A stretch of DNA of 64,000 nt from Streptomyces decoyicus (GTDB taxonomy: Bacteria > Actinomycetota > Actinomycetes > Streptomycetales > Streptomycetaceae). Below, piece by piece: positions 8,572 to 17,118 of this stretch. The stretch lies in NCBI RefSeq assembly GCF_019880305.1, contig NZ_CP082301.1, positions 8,370,001 through 8,434,000 on the forward strand. The letters are read 5' to 3'. The first letter of the stretch is position 1. Each line of letters starts with the position of its first letter. The notes beneath the pieces are model-generated. The model saw nothing but the letters and a program-made list of their open reading frames with translations. It made no database searches and was not told where the DNA came from. Position numbers and translations under genes: made by a program.

Positions 8572-9312
8572 TCAGGTTGGCTTGCGCCACACGGAGATGT
8601 GCTTCGCGGAGTCCTGGGTGAAGGGCGCCCCGTCCCAGTCCGCGACGCGACGTTCCAGCTCGAGCCCGGCGATCCGTGCCATCAGGTCGAGCTCTGCCGG
8701 CCAGGCGTACCGGTGCCGGGAGTTTCCGCGACGGTAGCGGCCGTCGTCGCCGTCGCGGGTGAAGTGGTGCGAGACGAGCATCTGCTCGACCAGGTCGAAG
8801 GTGTCGAAGCCGAGATGCTGCTCGGATACGTCGAACGGCACCGCTACCTGGCCGGGCGGCAGGAACCGCAGCGGCGGCACGCCCAGCTCGATGACGAATC
8901 GGCCGCCGGGCTCCAGATGACGTGCGGCGTTGCGGAAGCACTCGACCTGTTCGTCCTGCGTGAGCAGGTTGGTGATGGTGTTGTAGACGAGATAGACCAG
9001 GGTGAACTCGCCGGGGACGACGGTGGTAGCCATGTCCCCGATGGCTACCGGGAGCGTGCCCTCGTCGGTCTTGCACCGCAGTACCGCTGCCATGTGCTCG
9101 GACAGTTCGATGCCCACTACCGGCACGCCGCGTTCCCGGAGCGGGACGCCCACTCGTCCGGTGCCGATGGCGAACTCCAGTGCCCGGCCCTCCCCGGCGA
9201 GTTCGGCGAGGAAGGCGAGAGCCGGTCCGAGAACGGCAGCCGAGGACATCTCGGTCTCCGCGGCGTCGTAGCGGTCGGCGGTCGCACGGGTCCACAGCTC
9301 ACTGCTCGTCAC
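8572..9312 (-). CDS. Class I SAM-dependent methyltransferase
   Basis: The 246-residue protein carries the SAM-binding glycine motif (LEFAIGTGRVGVPLRERG) and the acidic end of strand 2 (VVGIELSEHM). A later GDMATTVVPGEFTLVYLVYNTITNLL and HLEPGGRFVIELG match motifs II and III, and the C-terminal beta-hairpin region ends ISVWRKP. The target is unknown. I placed the start at GTG 9312 (protein VTSSELWTRATADRYDAAE), where the methyltransferase sequence begins; no strong ribosome site is visible. It is transcribed away from the amidohydrolase at 9530. Confidence 0.75.
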   Translation of the reverse strand: MTSSELWTRATADRYDAAETEMSSAAVLGPALAFLAELAGEGRALEFAIGTGRVGVPLRERGVPVVGIELSEHMAAVLRCKTDEGTLPVAIGDMATTVVPGEFTLVYLVYNTITNLLTQDEQVECFRNAARHLEPGGRFVIELGVPPLRFLPPGQVAVPFDVSEQHLGFDTFDLVEQMLVSHHFTRDGDDGRYRRGNSRHRYAWPAELDLMARIAGLELERRVADWDGAPFTQDSAKHISVWRKPT

Positions 9313-9529
9313 GGGCGGCCACTTTGCCGGGTGACGAAGGGCGTTGTCGACGCATTTGCCTTCCACCGGCTCCGACCACACATGATGCGATGCCGGCCGG
9401 CCGTCAGTGCCACTGCGCGAGCGCGTATCGGTGGGATGACCGATGTGCGGGAGGTGGGGACCTGGCCATAGTCCTCGGGAGATCGTTCGCGGGTGGCCGT
9501 GATGCACCCGTTTTTCGAAAGGAACTTCT

Positions 9530-11233
9530 GTGGGCACGTATGCGGATCTGGTGTTTCTCGGCGGACGGGTGGTCACGGTCGATGCGGAGTTCTCCGTCGC
9601 CTCGGCCCTGGCGGTGACCGATGGGATCATCAGTGCCGTCGGTGGGCAGGACGACGTCGCGCCGCTCGTCGGACCCGGCACCCGCCTCGTCGATCTTCGG
9701 GGGGCCACACTTCTTCCCGGTATCAACGATTCCCATCTGCACGGCTGCGCCTTCGGCATGGCGACGCCGCCGCTCTCCCTCGACCTCGGGCATCCCGCCG
9801 TGTCCTCCCTCGCGGACGTGGTCGAGGCGGTGCGGGAGGCCGTCGGGCGGGTTCCGGACGGGCAGTGGATCACAGGGCACGGCTGGGACACCGGTTACCT
9901 CGACGAGTGCGTCTCCGATCCGTCGCGGCTGCCCTCGCGGTGCGACCTCGACGCGGTGAGTCCTGACCACCCCGTCGTCCTCTATTCCTTCTCCGGGCAC
10001 GCCACCTGGGTCAACTCCAAGGCACTGGAGCTCATCGGGATCGACCGGCACACCGTCGCGCCGCCCGGCGGGGCCATCGTTGCCGACGAAGCGGGGGAGC
10101 CGACCGGGCTGCTTCACGAGGGGGCCCAGGCCCTCGTCCAGAACGCGCTGCCGCCACTCAGCCGGCAGGAGCGGACCGACGCGATCAGATCGACCCTCGC
10201 CACGCTCGCCCGGCTCGGCGTGACCAGCTACACCGAGCCGGGTCTCGGCCCCGGCGGCGACGGCATCATGCGCGGCGCGCTCGGCGCGGAAACCCTCGAC
10301 ATCTACCGCCGGCTGCTGGCCGACGGCGAACTGACCGTCCGCCTCGGCGTCCTGCTCCTGCCCACCGGAATGGCGAGCACCGCCGAAGAGTTCGCCCGCA
10401 CCCTCACTGCCCTCGGCGAGATTGGCGACGCCGATCCGCGCCGCCTCGCGATCCACGGAGTCAAGATCTTCGCCGACGGCATCGTCCCCAACAAGACGTC
10501 CTGGATGCACGAGCCGTACGTCGGCGGCGGCTGCGGCTCCTTGTGCGTCGGCGGCGAGACCGACGACGAGCGGATCGCCGAGATCGACGCCATCATCCGG
10601 CACGCCCACGTCGCCGGGCACCAACTGGGCGTCCACGTCACCGGCGACCGGGCCTGCGACACCGTCGCGGACGCCTTCGCCGCGGCCATGGCCGAGAACC
10701 CGCGGCCCGATGCCCGCCACTACGTCATCCACGGCGACTTCCTCACCGCGCACAGCATGAAGGTGCTGGCCGCGCACGGCTTCGGCGTCAACATGAACCC
10801 CACCATCAAGTGGACCGTCGCCGACATGGAGGAGGAGTTCGTCGGCGCCGGACGGGCCGCGTACGCATGGCCCTACCGCGATGCCATCGACGCCGGCGTA
10901 AGGGTCGCGAGCGGGTCCGACGCCCCCGTCACGTATCCGGACTGGCGCCAGGGCGTCGCCACCATGGTGCTGCGCGAGTCGAAGGCAGCCGGCCGGGTCA
11001 GCGGCCCCGAGCAGCGCATCGGCCTGGCCGAGGCGATCCGTACGTACACGATCGACGCGGCCTGGCAGGACTTCGCCGACGACTGGAAGGGCTCCCTGGA
11101 GCCGGGCAAGGTCGCCGACCTCTGTGTGCTCGACGGGGACCTGCTCACCGCCGACCCTCACGACATCCCGGAGATGCCCGTCGTCCTCACCGTCGTGGAC
11201 GGGCAGGTCGTGCACGACACCCTTCGCGATTGA
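9530..11233 (+). CDS. YtcJ-like metal-dependent amidohydrolase
   Basis: This 567-residue protein has the amidohydrolase-3 layout: an N-terminal beta-sandwich (YADLVFLGGRVVTVDAEFSVASALAV), the metal-ligand motif LLPGINDSHLHG, a central TIM barrel with HGVKIFADGIVPNKT and LGVHVTGDRACDTVADAF, SGSDAPVTYPDW near the C-terminal metal Asp, and the closing sandwich LEPGKVADLCVLDGDLL. Such enzymes hydrolyse C-N bonds of diverse substrates; this one is unassigned. The start is GTG at 9530 with GAAAGGAAC just upstream. The LuxR gene begins 31 bases after its stop in the same direction, so the two are probably co-transcribed. Confidence 0.85.
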   Translation: MGTYADLVFLGGRVVTVDAEFSVASALAVTDGIISAVGGQDDVAPLVGPGTRLVDLRGATLLPGINDSHLHGCAFGMATPPLSLDLGHPAVSSLADVVEAVREAVGRVPDGQWITGHGWDTGYLDECVSDPSRLPSRCDLDAVSPDHPVVLYSFSGHATWVNSKALELIGIDRHTVAPPGGAIVADEAGEPTGLLHEGAQALVQNALPPLSRQERTDAIRSTLATLARLGVTSYTEPGLGPGGDGIMRGALGAETLDIYRRLLADGELTVRLGVLLLPTGMASTAEEFARTLTALGEIGDADPRRLAIHGVKIFADGIVPNKTSWMHEPYVGGGCGSLCVGGETDDERIAEIDAIIRHAHVAGHQLGVHVTGDRACDTVADAFAAAMAENPRPDARHYVIHGDFLTAHSMKVLAAHGFGVNMNPTIKWTVADMEEEFVGAGRAAYAWPYRDAIDAGVRVASGSDAPVTYPDWRQGVATMVLRESKAAGRVSGPEQRIGLAEAIRTYTIDAAWQDFADDWKGSLEPGKVADLCVLDGDLLTADPHDIPEMPVVLTVVDGQVVHDTLRD

Positions 11234-11264
11234 CGTATTCCGGGCACGTGATCATCCTTGGGGG

Positions 11265-12038
11265 ATGGCAGCGAAGCGGAGCACGGCGGACATCGTGGAC
11301 GCGGCCGTCCGTGTCCGTGAGGCCGCCAGGAGCGCCACGAGCGGCGCGACCGGCGTCGGCACGGTCCTGGCGGCGCTGTCGGAGGTGATGGAGTACGACC
11401 ACGCCTCCCTGGCCCGTTGGGATCCGCTGCGCAGGCGCCACACCACCCTGGCCGGGAGCTACCCGGACGACGCCACGGCCTACATCGAGACCCGCCTCCA
11501 CCACGACCCGGTGTTTCCCGTGCTCCGCAGCCCGGCCCGAGGCGGTCTCTGGCTCAGGGACGTCCCCTGGCAGCTCCTGGCGACATCCCCGGGATTCCAG
11601 GAGGTGCTGTGTCCCCTCGGTATCGAGGACGGCGTGGCCCAGTGCCTGTTCGCCGCCGACGGCCGGTACGTCGGCATGCTGAACGTCAGCACCCGCCGGC
11701 CGCGGCGCGCGCCCGATCCGGCGCGCGCCGTGGTCACCCTGCTCACCGAGGCCCTCGCCGCGGCCGTCGACCCCCGCTCGGGCCCGCCGCCCGAGGAGAC
11801 CGCCGCGGCCGGCCCCGCCGCGAACGCGCGGCGGCCGGGCGGACTCTCGCCGCGGGAGCTCCAGGTGCTGGCCGAACTGACCACCGGCCGCACCAACCGG
11901 GAGATCGCCGAGCGCCTGTACATCACGCCGCGCACCGTAGGGACCCACATCGAGCACATCCTCGCCAAGCTCGGCCTCCCCAACCGCGCGGCCGCCGCCG
12001 CCCGAGCCGCCGTCTGGGGAATCGAACTCGCCCGCTGA
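11265..12038 (+). CDS. LuxR-type regulator with N-terminal GAF-like sensor
   Basis: The 257-residue protein has an N-terminal region resembling a GAF/autoinducer-type sensor (VLAALSEVMEYDHASLARWDPLRRR ... VAQCLFAADGRYVGMLNVST). An alanine-rich linker follows, then a clear LuxR helix-turn-helix at the C-terminus: LSPRELQVLAELTTGRTNREIAERLYITPRTVGTHIEHILAKL. ATG at 11265 follows TTGGGGG. Lying directly behind the amidohydrolase it may respond to that enzyme's substrate or product (inference). The signal cannot be told from the sequence. Confidence 0.82.
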   Translation: MAAKRSTADIVDAAVRVREAARSATSGATGVGTVLAALSEVMEYDHASLARWDPLRRRHTTLAGSYPDDATAYIETRLHHDPVFPVLRSPARGGLWLRDVPWQLLATSPGFQEVLCPLGIEDGVAQCLFAADGRYVGMLNVSTRRPRRAPDPARAVVTLLTEALAAAVDPRSGPPPEETAAAGPAANARRPGGLSPRELQVLAELTTGRTNREIAERLYITPRTVGTHIEHILAKLGLPNRAAAAARAAVWGIELAR

Positions 12039-12197
12039 CGCGAGCCCCACAACGCACAGCGCTTGGACCGCGGGCGCGCCCGGGCGGGACACCCCGTTTG
12101 CACACCTGCTGGGGCGACAACAGAGGGGCGAGGCAGGGCCAGTGTGGTTCCAACGCCGGCAGGCTGGACGCTCTTGTGCTCATGGCAGACGCATCGA

Positions 12198-12395
12198 CAT
12201 GAACTCAGCGACGTGGAGCGGGAGTTACTCGCCCCCCTGGTACCCCGGGGCGGAATCGGCCGAGCCCCCGGTGGACGACCGGCGCATCCTCAACGGCGTG
12301 GTGTTCAAGAGCCGCACCGGTATCGCATGGCGGGATCTGCCCGAGCGCTACGGCCTCGGAAGACGGTCTGCAGACGCTTCCGGCGCGATGTCATA
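12198..12395 (+). mobile_element. N-terminal remnant of an IS5-type transposase left of tap
   Basis: Three frames together read HELSDVERELLAPLVP, VDDRRILNGVVFKSRTGIAWRDLPERYG and KTVCRRFRRDV. This is the N-terminal DUF4096-like domain of an IS5-type transposase, broken by two frameshifts. The catalytic part is absent. The remaining 12039-12695 contains no other recognisable gene. Confidence 0.65.
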
Positions 12396-12683
12396 CGATC
12401 ACGGGCCCAGCGCCGGCGCTCTGCGGGCCGAGGGAACGGGTACAGCAGAAATCCGGTTACGGCTTCGGCGTTTCTCAGGGGTGTCACCCATCTCGAAAAG
12501 TCGCACCTGCCCCAACGCACATGCTCAGTCCGCCAACTCAAGCACCCATCCGCCCGGTGGAACGCTCAGTCACATCGCGCGACGCCAGGGGCCGGATCTC
12601 TCGGGCAGCACCCTTGTCAGACCTCGATTGACTGGCTAAATCCAAAGATAAGTCTGAGGTTAAAGGGGTGCTAGGGTTTGGGG

Positions 12684-12692
12684 TGGAGGTGA
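12684..12692 (+). promoter_or_regulatory. Strong ribosome-binding site of tap
   Basis: TGGAGGTGA ends three bases before the ATG at 12696, a near-perfect Shine-Dalgarno match that fixes the start of tap. Confidence 0.7.
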
Positions 12693-12695
12693 AGT

Positions 12696-14804
12696 ATGCC
12701 CACCGAGGAAGAGCTGTTCACGGCGGTCGATGCGCTGCTGGAAGGCGAGCCGCAGTTGCCGTCGCCGGCGGAGCGGGCCCGGCTCCGGGAGGCAGCCGGT
12801 GTCACCCAGGCACGCCTGGCCCAGGTTCTGAAGTCCACCACGCAGACGGTGAAGAACTGGGAGAACGGTCGCAGCGAACCGCGGCCGCCTCGCCTGCAGG
12901 CTTATCAGCGCCTGCTGGAGGGCTGGGCGGCCAAGTACCCGCTCGCGCCGGTACCCGAGACGCTCCCTGACTCTGTGGAGCAGCCGGCCGCGCCACAGGC
13001 CCTGGACGAACCGGCCCAGCCCTCCGCGGCGTCGGCTCCAGATCCCGTGCGCGCGGTGAGTCCCGTCAGGCCGTCGGCCTCGCGTCGTCCGGCCGCGAAG
13101 AAGGCCGCCCCGAAGCCCCCTGCGGCTGAGGCCGCTGTCGATGAGCGGTTCGCGCACGGCCCGCTCGCGGTGCTGGACGGGGACGGCTCGGCGTACTGCG
13201 TCGGTGGCCTGGTCCTGGACTGCCCGGCCAAGACCTTCCCGGCGCTGGTCGAATGGGCCCTGAACGAGGCGAAACTGGGCGCCCCGAGACTCAACCGCAA
13301 CGGCAAGGACGCCGACCCGCTGATCGTCCTCACTGACGAAGCCGCCGAACACCTCGGCCTCCCCCCCGTCCTGGAAGACCGGCGCGGCCTGCGCCTGCCC
13401 GACGACCACAAGGTCATCAAGCAGCTCACCAAGGCCAAGTGGAAACTGACCAAGCGCGGATTCGGCCCCTGGCCCCGGGTCTACCGCCCCGCCGAGGGCG
13501 GCCAGCGGCAGTGCGTACAGTTCGCGATCCTGCCGTGGGGCGCGCTCGACACCCGCTCCTGGGGCGACACCGGACAGCTCCCGCCGGCCGACGTCGCCGC
13601 CGTGCTCGGCACCTACGCCACTCGCGTCCTGACCCCGCGTGGCTCGACCGCTGTGTGCGGGCTGGAGTTGATGAGTGCGCTGCGTCCGCCGACTCGTGCG
13701 GTCAAGGATGCGGTCACGGGCTCATGGGTGTCCGGGCCGAATCCGGGCTCGCTGACAGAGCCGGTCGACCCTGCGCCGCCTGAGGCGCCTGCCGAGCATC
13801 CACTGGTCGCTGCCCTCTACCCCCGCCATCACGTCCGCACCCCGGACCAGGTCATCGACGAGGAGGCATACGACTGGTTCCGCCCGCTGACCGATGAGGA
13901 GTGCACCCAGGGCTACACTCACGCCGTCGGCATCGACGTCAACATGGCCTTTGCCGCCGCCGCCAACCGCCTCGTCATCGGCACCGGCCCCGCCACCCAC
14001 GTCAAGAATCCGGCGTTCGACGCGAAGCTGCCCGGCTCCTGGCTCGTCGACCTCTCCCACATCGAGACCGACCCGCGCCTGCCCAGCCCGTTCACGCCGA
14101 CAGGCACCCGCCCGACCGGGCCGGCCTGGTACTCCACCTCGACCGTCGCCTACGCAGTCGAACTCGGCGCCCCCATCCAGCCGTCCGAGGCATATCTCCG
14201 CCGCGAACACGGCGCCTACTTCGACGCCTGGTACACCCACCTGCGCAACGCCTACATGGCCACCATGGCCGACCTCGGTGTCGAAGCCGGCATGAGCGAG
14301 GCCGACTTCCTCGCCGCCATGGCCCGGCACAAGGACATCGACCCGGGGCAGGCAGCGGTCCTCTCGGCCATCAAGTCGACGGTCAAGGGCGGCATCGGCA
14401 AGCTGCGCGAACGCCCCCAGGGCATCAGGCACAAGTTCGGCGAGCCGTGGCCGGCCCTCCAGCGCCCGACCTGGAGCCCCCACGCCCGCGCCGAGCTGAT
14501 CGCCAAGGCACGCACCAACCAGCACCGTAAGCTCACGGCCTGGGCACGCGCGGGCCTGTTCCCGGTGGCGATCCTGTCCGACTGCGCCGTCTACCTCTCC
14601 CACGGCCCGAGCCCGCTGGACTTCATGCCCCGCACCCCCGACGGCAAGCCGCTGCCCGGAGGATTCCGCCTCGGCGTCAGCCCCGGCATGGTCAAGCACG
14701 AAGGCACCCGCGACTTCCTCTGGCTCGCCCAGACCATCGAGGACGACCGGATCAACCCGGCCCGCCACATCAAGGGCGACGACGCCCCCGACAGCGGAGA
14801 GTAG
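12696..14804 (+). CDS. tap: Telomere-associated protein Tap
   Basis: This 702-residue protein is recognised as the Streptomyces Tap protein. It recruits the terminal protein to telomere ends and is needed to keep the replicon linear. Residues about 20-70 form an HTH (ARLREAAGVTQARLAQVLKSTTQTVKNWENGRSEPR) for DNA binding. A Pro/Ala-rich linker follows, then the large conserved domain (HGPLAVLDGDGSAYCVGGLVLDCP near 150, THAVGIDVNMAFAAAANRLVIG near 410, VLSAIKSTVKGGIGKLRERPQGIRHK near 560, VAILSDCAVYLS near 625). Length fits the family. tpg follows nine bases after the stop with its own GGAGA site, the standard operon. Its presence places the window on a linear replicon, probably in an arm near an end. 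Confidence 0.92.
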   Translation: MPTEEELFTAVDALLEGEPQLPSPAERARLREAAGVTQARLAQVLKSTTQTVKNWENGRSEPRPPRLQAYQRLLEGWAAKYPLAPVPETLPDSVEQPAAPQALDEPAQPSAASAPDPVRAVSPVRPSASRRPAAKKAAPKPPAAEAAVDERFAHGPLAVLDGDGSAYCVGGLVLDCPAKTFPALVEWALNEAKLGAPRLNRNGKDADPLIVLTDEAAEHLGLPPVLEDRRGLRLPDDHKVIKQLTKAKWKLTKRGFGPWPRVYRPAEGGQRQCVQFAILPWGALDTRSWGDTGQLPPADVAAVLGTYATRVLTPRGSTAVCGLELMSALRPPTRAVKDAVTGSWVSGPNPGSLTEPVDPAPPEAPAEHPLVAALYPRHHVRTPDQVIDEEAYDWFRPLTDEECTQGYTHAVGIDVNMAFAAAANRLVIGTGPATHVKNPAFDAKLPGSWLVDLSHIETDPRLPSPFTPTGTRPTGPAWYSTSTVAYAVELGAPIQPSEAYLRREHGAYFDAWYTHLRNAYMATMADLGVEAGMSEADFLAAMARHKDIDPGQAAVLSAIKSTVKGGIGKLRERPQGIRHKFGEPWPALQRPTWSPHARAELIAKARTNQHRKLTAWARAGLFPVAILSDCAVYLSHGPSPLDFMPRTPDGKPLPGGFRLGVSPGMVKHEGTRDFLWLAQTIEDDRINPARHIKGDDAPDSGE

Positions 14805-14813
14805 GAGACCGAC

Positions 14814-15371
14814 GTGGGCATCCTCGGCGACAGCCTGGAGAAGGCCGCAGCCGCCAACGCCACCCGCCCCATCCCCAAGTCCGCGGGCGCGCAGATGCGG
14901 TTCCTGGTCAAGCAGCACAAGGGCTCCACCAAAGCCGTGGCCCAGCTCCTGGGCATCTCCCAGCGCACCGTGGAACGCTATGTCAAAGACCAGATCAAGC
15001 GGCCCCGCAAACACCTCGCCGCCCGCATAGAGCGCGAGGTCCGCCGCCGCTGGCAGCCCAAGGTGCGCGAAAAAGCCCAGCGCCGCGCCGCGCAGACCGG
15101 CGGCATCACCCTCGAGACCCGGGCCCGTTTCGGCTTCACCGCCGCCCCTGGAACAACGGACGACGGCCGCATCCGCCTGATCACCCAGCACCTCCCGCCC
15201 GCCTACGCCGCCCGCCTCTTCGACGCCCAGGCCACCGGCGCCACCGAGCAGCAGCTGCAGAACATCGCCGCCGAAGGCCTGCAGGAGATCTACTTCAAGG
15301 ACCGCGGGCGCCGCGCCGACGGCCTTCTCGTGGAGTTCACCGACATCGACTATGTCGAGATGGACTTCTGA
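14814..15371 (+). CDS. tpg: Telomere terminal protein Tpg
   Basis: This 185-residue protein matches the Streptomyces terminal protein that is covalently joined to the 5' DNA ends and primes end-patching. An HTH lies at about 29-60 (MRFLVKQHKGSTKAVAQLLG then SQRTVERYVKD). A strongly basic segment follows at 61-91, then GGITLETRARFGFTAAPGTTDDGRIRL and the C-terminal FTDIDYVEMDF typical of the family. Thr114 lies where, from memory, the nucleotide-accepting threonine was reported for another Tpg; that should be checked. The start is GTG at 14814, nine bases after tap. A strong hairpin follows the stop. Confidence 0.92.
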   Translation: MGILGDSLEKAAAANATRPIPKSAGAQMRFLVKQHKGSTKAVAQLLGISQRTVERYVKDQIKRPRKHLAARIEREVRRRWQPKVREKAQRRAAQTGGITLETRARFGFTAAPGTTDDGRIRLITQHLPPAYAARLFDAQATGATEQQLQNIAAEGLQEIYFKDRGRRADGLLVEFTDIDYVEMDF

Positions 15372-15385
15372 AACAGCGGCATGCG

Positions 15386-15419
15386 TGAGGGCCTGGAACC
15401 GACGATTTCCAGGCCCTCA
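15386..15419 (+). terminator. Rho-independent-type hairpin after tpg
   Basis: TGAGGGCCTGGAA at 15386-15398 pairs perfectly with TTCCAGGCCCTCA at 15407-15419 across an 8-base loop. It starts 14 bases after the tpg stop and has no long U tract, as is common in Streptomyces. Confidence 0.75.
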
Positions 15420-15789
15420 TACGTGTCTGCGCGGGGGACGGGCATAAAGACGCACTCACCCAACGACACTGCGCCGGACGCGGCACGGTCCGCGGGTACT
15501 CCGCGGGCTCCGGCCGGCTCGCGGCCGGCGGCCAGGCGGGTGATGCGAACTGGCCGGGCTGGTAGTCGCCGACGGGCTGCTGGATGATGACGCTCATCTC
15601 GTGCACGTCCCAGTCGTTCGCCCGGCCCTCGCAGGCCAGTCCTTCTCAGGCTAGAGCTCTGGCGGGAGAGCGCGGGCGCGGCCTGGCTCTGAGCCGTCCA
15701 CGATCCACGCGATGGATCACCGCGAGGGCGGGACGGGGCAACACCGCCCCGCGGCGCCCGCCTCCGCATGGGATCACAAGGTGGGCGGC

Positions 15790-15960
15790 CACCGGCTTCG
15801 ACGAGGGCCGCTACAAAAACGCAACACCGTCGAACCGGCCCTCAACAAGCTGAAGAAAACGGGGCCGTGGCCACCCGCTACGACGAACGCGGCTACAAGT
15901 TCCTCGGTACGTCACCGCAGCTCCCCTCGTCATCTGGCTCCGCGCGTCATCGGCCGCGCA
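15790..15960 (+). mobile_element. C-terminal remnant of an IS5-type transposase right of tpg
   Basis: Overlapping frames read KRNTVEPALNKLKKTG and VATRYDERGYKFLG, the usual C-terminal end of IS5-type transposases. It has the same orientation as the N-terminal fragment left of tap. Between 15420 and 16017 nothing else is recognisable. Confidence 0.6.
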
Positions 15961-16017
15961 GGTCCTCCGTCGAACGTTCTTGAAGCGCATGCCTGCTCCA
16001 CCCACTACGGTCTCCGG

Positions 16018-16665
16018 GTGACCGAACTTCAGACCTTGCGAGCCACCCGTGAGTCCTACGACGCCATCGCACCCACCTACGCGCAGTTGTTCCACGACTC
16101 CCTGCGCGACCGTCCCCTGGAGCGCGCCCTCCTGAGGGCATTCGCGGAGCTGGTGCGGGCGAACGATGACCGCGAAGTCGCAGACCTCGGCTGTGGGCCG
16201 GGGTACGTCACAGCTCACTTGCACGAGTTGGGCCTGAATGTCTTCGGTGTCGATGCCTCCCCCGTGATGGTCGAGCTCGCTCGCGAGGCGAACCCCGGAC
16301 TTCGCTTCGAGGTCGGCTCGATGGCCGCGCTGGACATCGAGGACGGCGCGCTGGGCGGGGTGCTCTCGCGGTGGTCCGTCATCCATACCCCGCCGCAGGA
16401 CGTGCCCGCCGTCTTGGCCGAAATCGCCCGGATCCTGGCTCCCGGCGGGCACCTGTTGATCGACTTTCCCGCCACCGACGGCCCCCACCACGAGACGCAG
16501 GCCTACGACCATGCGGTGACAACGGCCTACCGCTGGTCCCCCGACCGTCTCGCCGCGCTCCTGCGCGACCACGGATTGGCTGAGGCAGCCCGTACGGTGA
16601 TCGAGCCGAAGCCCACCGATCGTCGGCAGTTCCAAGAGGTCCAGCTCCTCGCCTGCAAGGCGTAG
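16018..16665 (+). CDS. Class I SAM-dependent methyltransferase
   Basis: The 215-residue protein shows the methyltransferase motifs in order: YDAIAPTYAQLFHDSL, EVADLGCGPGYVTAHLHELG (SAM-binding), VFGVDASPVMVELAREANP, FEVGSMAALDI, and ARILAPGGHLLIDFP. These are the hallmarks of small UbiE/Methyltransf_11-type enzymes with unknown acceptor. I take GTG at 16018 (VTELQTLRATRESYDAIAP) as start; no Shine-Dalgarno is visible, but TACGGT at 16006-16011 is a plausible -10 that would give a leaderless message. Upstream is IS debris. Confidence 0.78.
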   Translation: MTELQTLRATRESYDAIAPTYAQLFHDSLRDRPLERALLRAFAELVRANDDREVADLGCGPGYVTAHLHELGLNVFGVDASPVMVELAREANPGLRFEVGSMAALDIEDGALGGVLSRWSVIHTPPQDVPAVLAEIARILAPGGHLLIDFPATDGPHHETQAYDHAVTTAYRWSPDRLAALLRDHGLAEAARTVIEPKPTDRRQFQEVQLLACKA

Positions 16666-17118
16666 ACCTCGATCATGTGACGGCGTCGGCTCGGACCGAT
16701 GGGCGGGGGATCGGGCGGGATCTCCGGAACGAGGGCGTGAAGACGAAGTGAGCCGGGCGCGCGCCGAACCCGCGGCCGACGCACGGGTCTTCCTCGCCCA
16801 CCGGGCGCTGCCGATCGGGCAGCAGGGTGCATCGGGTCGCCGGGCCGACAAAACACACCGGACACGTCGGAGTTGGCGGGCGTGCGGGGTGGGCGGGCAC
16901 CGGCAGCGAACCCGTAACCCAGGGGAGATGGCCGGGCGCTGCGCGCGAGCGCCCTCACGGGACCCCGCCAGTCACCTGCACACCACATCCACAGAGACGA
17001 ACCCCGTTACGCGGCTATGACATAGCCGGGTTGAGTCGCCGTCATCGCACAAGTAGGTTCGCTGTGAACCGAGTTCTACTATGCACCGGCGTCCGTTCGC
17101 CGGAAGGATGGACGCCAC
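16666..17118. other. Intergenic region without recognisable gene
   Basis: Short open frames on both strands are arginine-rich and show no domain. The right end must hold the promoter of the carboxypeptidase gene. Confidence 0.4.

Noticed and set aside
8377..9471. Long plus-strand frame antisense to the methyltransferase at 8572
   Set aside because: Shadow of the minus-strand gene; its protein has no domain and the minus-strand frame carries all methyltransferase motifs.
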